From JANXVY01 sp031365425 (GTDB lineage: Bacteria; Pseudomonadota; Alphaproteobacteria; Rhizobiales; Hyphomicrobiaceae), in the NCBI GenBank assembly GCA_031365425.1, contig JANLYB010000371.1:1-14360 (forward strand): a stretch of 14,360 nucleotides of DNA, in the 5' to 3' direction. The notes below the pieces were generated by a model. The model worked only from the letters and a program-made list of their open reading frames with translations. It made no database searches and was not told the origin of the DNA. A program made the translations under genes and the position numbers. This document shows, piece by piece, positions 1 to 6,812 of the stretch (position 1 is the stretch's first letter; every line of letters begins with the position of its first letter).

Positions 1-1530
1 GTCTTCAACAACCTATTCATGTCCATCGCCGAGCAGATGGGCGAAGCGCTCGCCAACACGGCGCAGTCGGTCAACATCAAGGAACGGCTCGATTTTTCGT
101 GCGCGATCTTCGACGCCAGGGGCCAGTTGATCGCCAACGCACCGCACCTCCCGGTGCATCTGGCCAGCATGGACCGCTCGGTAGAGACCGTTGTGCGCGA
201 ACGCGCGGCAACCCTGCGGCCGGGCGACGTTGTGATGCTGAACGCGCCCTACAACGGCGGCACCCATCTGCCCGACATCACCGTCATCACACCCGTATTT
301 GACCCAGACGACGACACCGCAATCCTGTTTTACGTCGCAAGCCGCGGCCATCACGAAGACATCGGCGGTCTCACTCCGGGCTCAATGACGCCCAAGGCGA
401 CCCACATCGACGAGGAAGGCGTCTACATCGACAATGTCCTCCTGGTCGACAAAGGCAGGTTCCTGGAAGATGACACCCGCGCTCTGTTGCTGGGCGCAAA
501 ATACCCCGCCCGCTCGCCTGACAAAAACATCGCCGACCTGAAGGCCCAGATCGCGGCCAATGCACGTGGCCAAGCCGAACTTCTCGGGATGATCCAAACC
601 CACGGTCTGCCCACTGTCCGGGCCTACATGGGCCACGTGCTCAATGCCGCCGAAGCCGCTGTCCGCCGCCTGATTGCCCGCCTGGACGATGGTCATATCC
701 GCGTCTTGACCGATCAGGGCGCAGCAGTGGAAGTCACCATCACGGTCGACAAAGCCAACCGCTCGGCCCGCGTCGACTTCACCGGAACATCGCCCCAGCA
801 GCCCAACAACTTCAATGCCCCCGAACCAGTGACGCGCGCCGCCGTTCTCTACGCCTTCCGCGTCCTCGTTGACGAAGCAATTCCCATGAACGCAGGCTGC
901 CTCCGCCCCATCGAAATCATCGTCCCGCCCGGGTCCATGCTGAGCCCGCGCTATCCCGCCGCCGTCGTCGCGGGCAATACAGAAACAAGCCAGATCGTAA
1001 CCAATGCGCTGTTCGGCGCACTTAAGGCATTGGGCTCCGCTCAAGGCACCATGAACAACCTGACCTTCGGCAACGACGCGGTCCAGTACTACGAGACCAT
1101 CTGTTCGGGGGCCCCGGCTGGCCCCGGTTTCGACGGCGCAGCCGGCGTCCATGTCCACATGACCAACACCCGCATGACCGATCCGGAAATTCTCGAACTT
1201 CGCTATCCCGTCCTCCTTGAACGCTTCTCAATCCGCCGGGGGTCGGGCGGCAAAGGCAAATGGACCAGCGGCGACGGCACCTTCCGCAAAATCCGTTTCC
1301 ATGCCCCTATGCACGGCGCCATCCTGTCGGGAGGACGAATCGTCGCCCCATTCGGGGTAGCCGGTGGCGAACCCGGGCAAACCGGCCGCAACACCATTAT
1401 ACGCGCAGACGGCACCCCCGAGGATTTGGGCCCCTCCGCTCAATTCGCCGTCAGCGCTAACGACGCCATCATCATAGAAACGCCAACCGGAGGCGGCTTC
1501 GGACCAAGTGGGCCGGAAAAACAACCATAA
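1..1530 (+). CDS. 5-oxoprolinase / hydantoinase B-type subunit or domain (5' truncated)
   Basis: The frame is open from base 1, so the gene begins outside the window; 509 codons are visible before TAA at 1528-1530. The visible part is a complete HyuB (hydantoinase B/oxoprolinase) domain. It has the N-terminal signature FMSIAEQMG followed by NIKERLDFSCAIFD (residues 6-38), NGGTHLPD (about 85-92), HHEDIGG (about 117), GTMNNLTFGN near residue 350 and a glycine-rich end TGGGFG. Family members use ATP to open cyclic amides such as 5-oxo-L-proline (giving glutamate) or hydantoins, in the cytoplasm. The wording of the first 40 residues matches the middle of fused 5-oxoprolinases (HyuA+HyuB, about 1200 aa) better than separate HyuB subunits, so the HyuA half probably lies immediately to the left in the same frame. 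That is inference. An internal ATG at 19 falls inside the conserved motif and is not a credible start. Substrate cannot be told from this half. Confidence 0.88.
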   Translation, partial: VFNNLFMSIAEQMGEALANTAQSVNIKERLDFSCAIFDARGQLIANAPHLPVHLASMDRSVETVVRERAATLRPGDVVMLNAPYNGGTHLPDITVITPVFDPDDDTAILFYVASRGHHEDIGGLTPGSMTPKATHIDEEGVYIDNVLLVDKGRFLEDDTRALLLGAKYPARSPDKNIADLKAQIAANARGQAELLGMIQTHGLPTVRAYMGHVLNAAEAAVRRLIARLDDGHIRVLTDQGAAVEVTITVDKANRSARVDFTGTSPQQPNNFNAPEPVTRAAVLYAFRVLVDEAIPMNAGCLRPIEIIVPPGSMLSPRYPAAVVAGNTETSQIVTNALFGALKALGSAQGTMNNLTFGNDAVQYYETICSGAPAGPGFDGAAGVHVHMTNTRMTDPEILELRYPVLLERFSIRRGSGGKGKWTSGDGTFRKIRFHAPMHGAILSGGRIVAPFGVAGGEPGQTGRNTIIRADGTPEDLGPSAQFAVSANDAIIIETPTGGGFGPSGPEKQP

Positions 1531-1614
1531 CTTCAGAAATCGCGCCTCATGCCCGCCCTCCGAAAACAATTCCGGCCCGAAAGCGCTCCTGACCTACTCC
1601 CGACACAGTTGCTA

Positions 1615-1643
1615 TTGACAACAGTTCAGGCATTATCTGCATA
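1615..1643 (+). promoter_or_regulatory. Candidate sigma70-type promoter for the YfhO-family gene
   Basis: A perfect -35 hexamer TTGACA lies at 1615-1620. A weak -10 (TGCATA at 1638-1643, or CATAAA two bases later) follows after 17-19 bases. This is the only good match in the 205-bp gap between the oxoprolinase stop and the ATG at 1736, and it leaves a leader of about 85 nt. The -10 region overlaps a palindrome, TGCAT-AAAA-ATGCA at 1638-1651, which could be an operator. The -10 is poor, so this is only a candidate. Confidence 0.4.
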
Positions 1644-1735
1644 AAAATGCACCAAACTGGGGGGAGCCAGCCGAACCATCGCCCGCCGCCGGAATGCCGC
1701 CGGTGAAGGCAAAGGATCACGCTGGCCGGGACTGA

Positions 1736-4132
1736 ATGTTCAAGAGTTATCGCTTGTTTACGACGTATTTAGGCGACCGGTTAAACGCGATTGCGATCGG
1801 ATTGTACATTGCGGCCTGGGCAGCCTTGAGTTCACCCTGGCTGTTGGGTGGCCTGACGATCCCTTACGACGCCAAGGCCCACTTCCAGGCCCAGCTCCAG
1901 TTTTTGTCGAACGCCCTGCACACCGGCCAATCGCCATTCTGGACTCCGAACGTCTTCGCAGGTGCCCCACAGATTGCCGATCCTCAATCCTTGATCTTTT
2001 CGCCGGCCCTGTTGATAGCCCTGTTTAATCCCGCCCCGAGCTTCACGACCGTTGATGCTTATGTCCTCGCACTGCTCGGGATCGGAGGATTGGCAATCCT
2101 GTTATTCGTTCGCGATCGCGGCTGGCATCCCGTTGCGGGCACGGTCGCAGGACTGATGTTTGCCTTCGGTGGATCGGCCGCCTGGCGCATCCAGCACATC
2201 GGCCAGATCCAAAGCTATGCACTGTTTGGCGTTTCCATGTGGCTGTTGGGCAGAGCGCTCGACCGCCGCTCACGCTGGTGGGGGCTAGCAGCTGGCCTCT
2301 CGGCAGGCGCGATGATCGTTGAACCTGATCAAGTCGCCCTGTTGGGAGCCTACGTTCTTGCAGCCCACGCGCTCCATTGGCTGTGGCACCTCGAAAAACC
2401 ATTCGTTGAACTTCGCGAGATCGCGCCGGCCCTCCTTGTTGCCGGATGCGCCGCTCTTGTGGTTGCCTGCCTGCCTGTGCTCATGACGTATTTATTCGTC
2501 CATTCCTCAAACCGCCCTGAAATCGCCGTCAGCGAAGCAGTCCACGGCTCGCTCCATCCAGCCTCGCTGCTAACGTCCATCATCGGGGACCTGTATGGCG
2601 CCCTCGACCCGCAGGTGCCTTTCTGGGGACCTTATAGCTACAGTTGGAATCCAACAGATACGACGCTGCCCGAGAACATGAGTCAGGTGTATTCTGGCGC
2701 AATTCCCATCCTATTGCTGCTCACGCTCGGCTTAATTCGAGGTTATTCCTGGCACCCCGAGATCCGTTTTTTCACCATTACTTTTCTGTTTATGCTGCTC
2801 TATGCACTTGGCGGTTTTACCCCGCTGTTTCATGTCCTGTATGACTACTTGCCCGGCGTAAAGCTGTTCCGCCGCCCCGCCGACGCAACTTTCATGCTTG
2901 GCGGCATATTCTCAATTGTCGCCGCCCATTTGGTCCATCTCGTCATCACCGGCTTGATCGAGCCCATATCGAAACGTCAACGCGCACTTGAAATCGGCCT
3001 GTTCGCAGCCATTTTCGCAGCGGGCCTCTTGATCGCCCTGTGGCAAGGCCACTTCCTCCATGCCGTAAGGCCCTCTCTGATCGCGATCGGCTGCATAGCC
3101 ACCGCGGTCCTCATCTGCGCGGGCCTCGCGAAATACGGTGCACAGAACGCCTTCGCCGGTTTGATCGCCGTCACTGCTTTCATGACCGCCGACCTGTCGA
3201 TCAACAACGGCCCCAACGGGTCTACGGCCTTGCCCGTCGCGTATTACGACATGATGAAGCCCGACAGCGAAAACGAGACGATCAAACTTCTCAAAGACAA
3301 ACTGAAGCAGAATCCGCATTCCAATCTGCGCGACCGGATCGAAATCGTGGGACTAGGCTTTGAATGGCCCAACATCTCGCTCGTCCACGGCTTCGAGCAG
3401 ATTCTCGGCTACAACCCGCTGCGCTTGGAAGACGTTACCAAAGCAGTTGGTGCCGCCGATAATGCCGCCGATTGGCATCAACGCCAATTCACCCCACTAT
3501 TTCCGTCATACCGTTCGCTGCTCGCCGATATGCTGGGCGTACGTTATATCGTGTCAGGCGTCCCCATCGATCGCATCGACAAGAACTTGCACCCCGGCGA
3601 TTTGCGGTTGATCGCGCGCACGGAGGAAGCCTTCATCTACGAAAACCAGCGCGCTCTGCCCCGCGTGATGTTTGCCACCAACTGGCAGCCCGCCAACTTC
3701 GACGAATTGATCGCTACCGGCAACTGGCCCCAGTTCGATCCTACCCAAACGGTCCTCCTCGAAGAAGGGCCGCCAATGCCTCAAGCAGAGGTCATGACCG
3801 CCAGCGCCAGACCTTCAAGCAAGGCAACCATCGAACGGTTCGAAAACACGCTCGTCGATGTCACCGTGGATGCCGACCGGGCGGGCTTTCTCGTCATGAA
3901 CGGCGCATGGCATCCCTGGTGGCGGGCAACCGTCGACGGTAAGCCCGCCGATATCCTCAAAGCCAACATCATGTTCAATGCGGTTCAGGTTCCCGCGGGC
4001 CGCCACACCGTCCGCTTCGAGTTCGAACCCATCACCGGCGCGCTCGCCGAACTCGAACGCATGTGGCTGAACCCCGACGACGACGACGACGCCACCCCAG
4101 CTCAGACCACAACCATGGCTGTTATCCGTTGA
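1736..4132 (+). CDS. YfhO-family membrane protein (putative GT-C type glycosyltransferase)
   Basis: This 798-aa protein fits the YfhO family in length and layout. About 12-13 hydrophobic membrane segments run from residue 16 to about 490. They are followed by a soluble C-terminal domain, presumably periplasmic. Its end (about 717-766) has the typical YfhO pattern WHPWWRATVDGKP...VPAGRHTVRFEFEP. The first extracytoplasmic loop carries an acidic motif, PYDAKAHF (D45), where GT-C enzymes place a catalytic or metal-binding Asp. YfhO proteins are linked to sugar addition on lipid-linked or cell-wall polymers using polyprenyl-phosphate sugars; the acceptor here is unknown. The start is fixed by an in-frame TGA directly before the ATG. 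The Shine-Dalgarno is weak (GGGA four bases upstream). The protein ends in an acidic run (NPDDDDDAT) and a Thr-rich tail. It is not obviously co-transcribed with the oxoprolinase, and there are no other glycan genes nearby. Confidence 0.82.
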   Translation: MFKSYRLFTTYLGDRLNAIAIGLYIAAWAALSSPWLLGGLTIPYDAKAHFQAQLQFLSNALHTGQSPFWTPNVFAGAPQIADPQSLIFSPALLIALFNPAPSFTTVDAYVLALLGIGGLAILLFVRDRGWHPVAGTVAGLMFAFGGSAAWRIQHIGQIQSYALFGVSMWLLGRALDRRSRWWGLAAGLSAGAMIVEPDQVALLGAYVLAAHALHWLWHLEKPFVELREIAPALLVAGCAALVVACLPVLMTYLFVHSSNRPEIAVSEAVHGSLHPASLLTSIIGDLYGALDPQVPFWGPYSYSWNPTDTTLPENMSQVYSGAIPILLLLTLGLIRGYSWHPEIRFFTITFLFMLLYALGGFTPLFHVLYDYLPGVKLFRRPADATFMLGGIFSIVAAHLVHLVITGLIEPISKRQRALEIGLFAAIFAAGLLIALWQGHFLHAVRPSLIAIGCIATAVLICAGLAKYGAQNAFAGLIAVTAFMTADLSINNGPNGSTALPVAYYDMMKPDSENETIKLLKDKLKQNPHSNLRDRIEIVGLGFEWPNISLVHGFEQILGYNPLRLEDVTKAVGAADNAADWHQRQFTPLFPSYRSLLADMLGVRYIVSGVPIDRIDKNLHPGDLRLIARTEEAFIYENQRALPRVMFATNWQPANFDELIATGNWPQFDPTQTVLLEEGPPMPQAEVMTASARPSSKATIERFENTLVDVTVDADRAGFLVMNGAWHPWWRATVDGKPADILKANIMFNAVQVPAGRHTVRFEFEPITGALAELERMWLNPDDDDDATPAQTTTMAVIR

Positions 4133-4169
4133 CGTCTTTCCAGCCAGTCATCGCGCCCGTCACCGGCCC

Positions 4170-4255
4170 GTAGGGCGCAATAGCAAAGCGTATTGCGCTG
4201 GCCCCACCCCCCCTTGCCCGACGGCGCAATACGCCAAGAGGCTATTGCGCCCTAC
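4170..4255. repeat. Paired REP/BIME-like palindromic element
   Basis: The outer arms GTAGGGCGCAATAGC (4170-4184) and GCTATTGCGCCCTAC (4241-4255) are a perfect 15-bp inverted repeat. Inside, GCGTATTGCGC (4188-4198) pairs with GCGCAATACGC (4224-4234). Each half is also a hairpin on its own: GCGCAATA/TATTGCGC at 4175-4182/4191-4198, and GGCGCAATA/TATTGCGCC at 4223-4231/4243-4251. Two inverted copies of a REP-like unit flanking a C-rich spacer (4199-4222) form a BIME-like arrangement. It sits between the converging YfhO and DUF2939 genes, the usual place for such repeats, and could act as a bidirectional terminator although no T-run follows. Confidence 0.8.
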
Positions 4256-4271
4256 AAGGTGATCGCGTGTA

Positions 4272-4327
4272 GGTTGGGTCAAGCTCTTGCGAGCGACTCC
4301 TTAGAACTCCCTTGAGGGAACCCAACA
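4272..4327. repeat. Second palindromic intergenic element (GTTGGGT/ACCCAAC)
   Basis: The closing arms GTTGGGT (4273-4279) and ACCCAAC (4320-4326) enclose two small perfect hairpins, GCTC-TTGC-GAGC and TCCC-TTGA-GGGA. Together they could fold as a three-way junction of about 54 nt. It lies 17 bp from the paired element at 4170-4255 but has an unrelated sequence. Elements with GTTGGGT...ACCCAAC ends are common dispersed repeats in proteobacterial intergenic DNA. Recurrence elsewhere in this genome cannot be tested here. Confidence 0.6.
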
Positions 4328-4364
4328 ACTTTGGCCGGAGAATGAATGATCGGGTTGGTCCGCC

Positions 4365-4976
4365 TTACAGCGCCGATTGAGCCTGTACCAACGCCATCTT
4401 GGACGAGTCGGTCGACTTCACCCGCAGCTCGGTCATCTTCCACCACAAGCCACGACGCTCCAGCACGCACGCAATGGTCCGCTCGGGAGCCGCCTTGTCG
4501 ATCATGTCCATCTCAAACCGGTCCATGGTCTTGAACTCGGCCCTCGTCACGCGCGACCAAACCTTACGCATCCGCACCCAGACGGGCGGCCGCGCCGCTG
4601 GATCTTCGCCCGCGATTTTAGTCTGATAAGCTTTGCGAATGCCAAGCAAGCCGGACAATCCTGTCGGCGTGACCGTCGTCTCTACGAACTTATCGAGCGC
4701 GCCCTGGCCGACATAGGTCTTGATCCGCTGCCAAACGGTTGGCGACACAGGGGCTTCGCTCATTTCACCCGACGCGCTGAACGCAAACTTGCCAAGCGAC
4801 TCTTTCAATGTCGCCCGCACGCTGGTCCATTCGATCTTTTCTTCGAGATACTCGCTATCACCGGCTTTGATCGCCTCACGGATCGTCCAGGCCGTCATGA
4901 ACGGCGTCGCGACATAACCCCCGGCAAGAATCCCAAATACCGCGCACACGAAAAGCAGCCGCCGCACAAGCCTCAT
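4365..4976 (-). CDS. DUF2939 family membrane-anchored protein
   Basis: This 203-aa protein has an N-terminal hydrophobic anchor (residues about 6-26, after basic MRLVRR) and the DUF2939 opening pattern TAWTIREAIKAGDSEYLEEKIEW...VRATLKESL. Family members are small envelope proteins of unknown function with one N-terminal membrane segment. The body here is therefore probably periplasmic, although a lipoprotein is unlikely since no lipobox is visible. It follows the M48 protease gene on the same strand after 126 bp, so the two could be transcribed together. The start ATG at 4976 is the first of the frame and places the membrane segment correctly. The ribosome site is weak (GGGATGATGG upstream). 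The function is unknown. Confidence 0.78.
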   Translation of the reverse strand: MRLVRRLLFVCAVFGILAGGYVATPFMTAWTIREAIKAGDSEYLEEKIEWTSVRATLKESLGKFAFSASGEMSEAPVSPTVWQRIKTYVGQGALDKFVETTVTPTGLSGLLGIRKAYQTKIAGEDPAARPPVWVRMRKVWSRVTRAEFKTMDRFEMDMIDKAAPERTIACVLERRGLWWKMTELRVKSTDSSKMALVQAQSAL

Positions 4977-5102
4977 ACAGCCATCATCCCAAACCGAATC
5001 GTCCGTTACATCCTTAAAGCGGACAAATAGGGCATGGATCCGGCAAGCCCAACTCCTGCGACGAAAGACCGTTTCAATGTGAACGGCAACAAGCCCGCAC
5101 TT

Positions 5103-6296
5103 TCAAATATCCCGCGGCCGCTCGCCCTTCTTCTTCACAGGTGCCGGCGCCGCAGGCGCTTCCGACGTCGTCTTGCAGATCGACTTCAATGCCTGCCATT
5201 CGCTGTCCGTCAGCGCGGGCGTCGCCGGATAGGCCGGCTGGCTTGCAAACAGAGCCAGACGCTCCGCTGTACTGGGATGCGTACGCAGCATATCCAAGGC
5301 TTCGTCGGCGGATTTGCGCGATTTGGCGTCGCGCTCTTCGCCCGACATCCGCGCCATCCGCTTGAAAAAATTCATAATCCCCTGGGTCGAAATCCCGCTT
5401 CGTTTGAGGATCGCAATTGCGTGAAGATCCGCCTGCCGTTCTGCCTGCCGCGAATAACCAAGCTGCGCGAGATAAAGCCCGATATTGGCAAGCGACCCGC
5501 CGGTCCCCCCCAAGATAAACTCGGTGGCCGCCATCAACCCGACCGACCGGATGATGCCGGTTTCGGGATGCAGATCGAGCCCATGCCCCATTTCATGCGC
5601 CAGCACGCCGGCCACTTCATCTGGACTATCTGACGTTTCCAGCAGTTTTCGCATGATGACGATCTGCTCGCCGGGTGCCGCGAACGCATTGACCACATCG
5701 GCATCGACCACCGACACCGCAAAATCAGCCTTTCGCCCTGCCGCCTCAGACAACCGCTTGGCCAGCGTTTCAAGCGCGGCCTTGCCCGCCGCCTGTGTAC
5801 ACACGCGCCGTCCACCGCTCATCGAGCGCACCACCTCGCGCCCGAGCGTGACGCGGGCTTCGCGCGGCATCAACTTGGCGAGACTGCGCGCGGGCGAAAA
5901 ATCCGTGATGTAGACCAGAGCGGCAACGGCAGCCGCAATGCCCGTGACCCAAATGAAAGGCCGCACGCCCTGCCAGCGCCGTGACCGCGCGGTCAAGTGC
6001 GCAGCCTTGGCCGCCAAATCGCGAATGAACACGGCATCCGCAACATACAATGTTCCGCCCTTGCGTCCTGGCTCGTGCAGCATCACGTCGCTCGATCTCG
6101 ACGTCAGATGTTCGGCGATCTCCAGCCCTTTGAGCGGCCAGCGCAATTGCGCCATACCGTTGGCGTTCGAGATAACCAGTAAATCGCCATCGAACGTCAC
6201 CGCCACATCGTGGGACACCGCCGTTCGCCCGTCGCTGAAACGGCCACCGAATACGCGCGGGAGACCTGCGGTTTGTCGAATCGTCATGGCGTCCAT
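5103..6296 (-). CDS. M48 family zinc metalloprotease, membrane-anchored
   Basis: Numbering is from the second candidate ATG (6287). Residues 7-85 form the N-terminal beta-rich domain found on many M48 proteins. A membrane segment follows at 111-130 (FIWVTGIAAAVAALVYITDF). The M48 peptidase domain begins near 163, with HEMGH at 231-235 giving two zinc histidines and the catalytic Glu. SRQAERQAD (279-287) supplies the third ligand, Glu283. The proline/lysine-rich C-terminus looks disordered. M48 enzymes of this layout act in envelope protein quality control, and the active site should face the periplasm. The start is uncertain. ATG 6296 or 6287 fits the family N-terminus but has poor ribosome sites (GGAG 15 bases before 6296). 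A GTG at 6461 in the same frame has AGGAG only 3 bases upstream and would add 55 Arg/Gly/Pro-rich residues unlike the family. I prefer 6296. DUF2939 lies downstream. Confidence 0.85.
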   Translation of the reverse strand: MDAMTIRQTAGLPRVFGGRFSDGRTAVSHDVAVTFDGDLLVISNANGMAQLRWPLKGLEIAEHLTSRSSDVMLHEPGRKGGTLYVADAVFIRDLAAKAAHLTARSRRWQGVRPFIWVTGIAAAVAALVYITDFSPARSLAKLMPREARVTLGREVVRSMSGGRRVCTQAAGKAALETLAKRLSEAAGRKADFAVSVVDADVVNAFAAPGEQIVIMRKLLETSDSPDEVAGVLAHEMGHGLDLHPETGIIRSVGLMAATEFILGGTGGSLANIGLYLAQLGYSRQAERQADLHAIAILKRSGISTQGIMNFFKRMARMSGEERDAKSRKSADEALDMLRTHPSTAERLALFASQPAYPATPALTDSEWQALKSICKTTSEAPAAPAPVKKKGERPRDI

Positions 6297-6714
6297 TTCG
6301 CTGAACTGCTGCTCCCAATCACCTTTAACACGCGCCAAACCCAAGCGCACGCGACCCCACTTCTGCCTTGGACCCGCCGGCCCTGGGCGCACGGCTGCCT
6401 TGGAAAAACCCCGCCGCAACCCAACCGTGGCCTTGGGTCCGCCGAACTGCGTGGGTAACACAGGCTCCTCACACGCAGACGGGATACCAACTTGATCGCT
6501 CTCCTCAACCCTCCCAATCTCGCCCTCAAACCTGTCAATTGTTCAAACAACCGTGACTGTGGCCCACCCGCCACCACACCGGCAAACACATGCCTCTTTT
6601 GAGCCACAAACGAGGACGACTTTAATTGCACGGAGAATCTCAAGCCTCGGGGCAGTGATTGTCAAAAAATGGCTTGTTTTTGAGCCGAAAGCGTCAAGGC
6701 CGCACGCTTACCAG

Positions 6715-6743
6715 TTGAGAGCGGCTATCAGCGTTTCTATGGT
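6715..6743 (+). promoter_or_regulatory. Candidate ilvD promoter
   Basis: TTGAGA (6715-6720) and TATGGT (6738-6743) are separated by exactly 17 bases, a fair sigma70-type pair. Transcription would begin near 6750, giving a leader of about 62 nt before the ilvD ATG. I saw no leader peptide rich in Ile, Leu or Val codons, so classical attenuation is not supported. Confidence 0.4.
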
Positions 6744-6753
6744 CACACCGTTT

Positions 6754-6771
6754 CGAGCACGAAAGCGCTCG
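6754..6771 (+). other. GAAA-loop hairpin in the ilvD leader
   Basis: CGAGC (6754-6758) pairs with GCTCG (6767-6771). Inside there is one A-C mismatch and a C-G pair closing a GAAA tetraloop (6761-6764). An outer stem TATGGTC/GACCGTA (6738-6744/6780-6786, one G-U pair) could enclose it, but it would use the predicted -10 bases, so both cannot hold for a transcript from that promoter. There is no U-run, so it is not a terminator. Confidence 0.35.
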
Positions 6772-6812
6772 TAAATTGAGACCGTAGATCACCGCTGAAA
6801 GGAAAGAGAACG

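Larger units (their letters stand above)
6297..6812. other. Divergent leader region between the M48 protease and ilvD
   Basis: This gap of about 515 bp separates divergent genes. The protease-proximal part (6297-6461) is open in the M48 frame and may be an N-terminal extension or untranslated leader. It contains a 10-bp direct repeat, CTGCCTTGGA, at 6363-6372 and 6395-6404. On the minus strand TTGACA occurs at 6533-6538 but without a clear -10. The ilvD-proximal half is more AT-rich and holds the ilvD promoter candidate and a leader hairpin. No gene is supported here. Confidence 0.5.

Noticed and set aside
382..1158. 258-codon minus-strand open frame opposite the oxoprolinase
   Set aside because: It is the mirror of a well-conserved coding region and its composition (Gly, Ala, Asp and Val repeats) is typical of antisense frames.
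6284..6643. 119-codon minus-strand frame over the M48 leader
   Set aside because: It is out of frame with the protease, has no recognisable domain, and ends just inside the protease start region.
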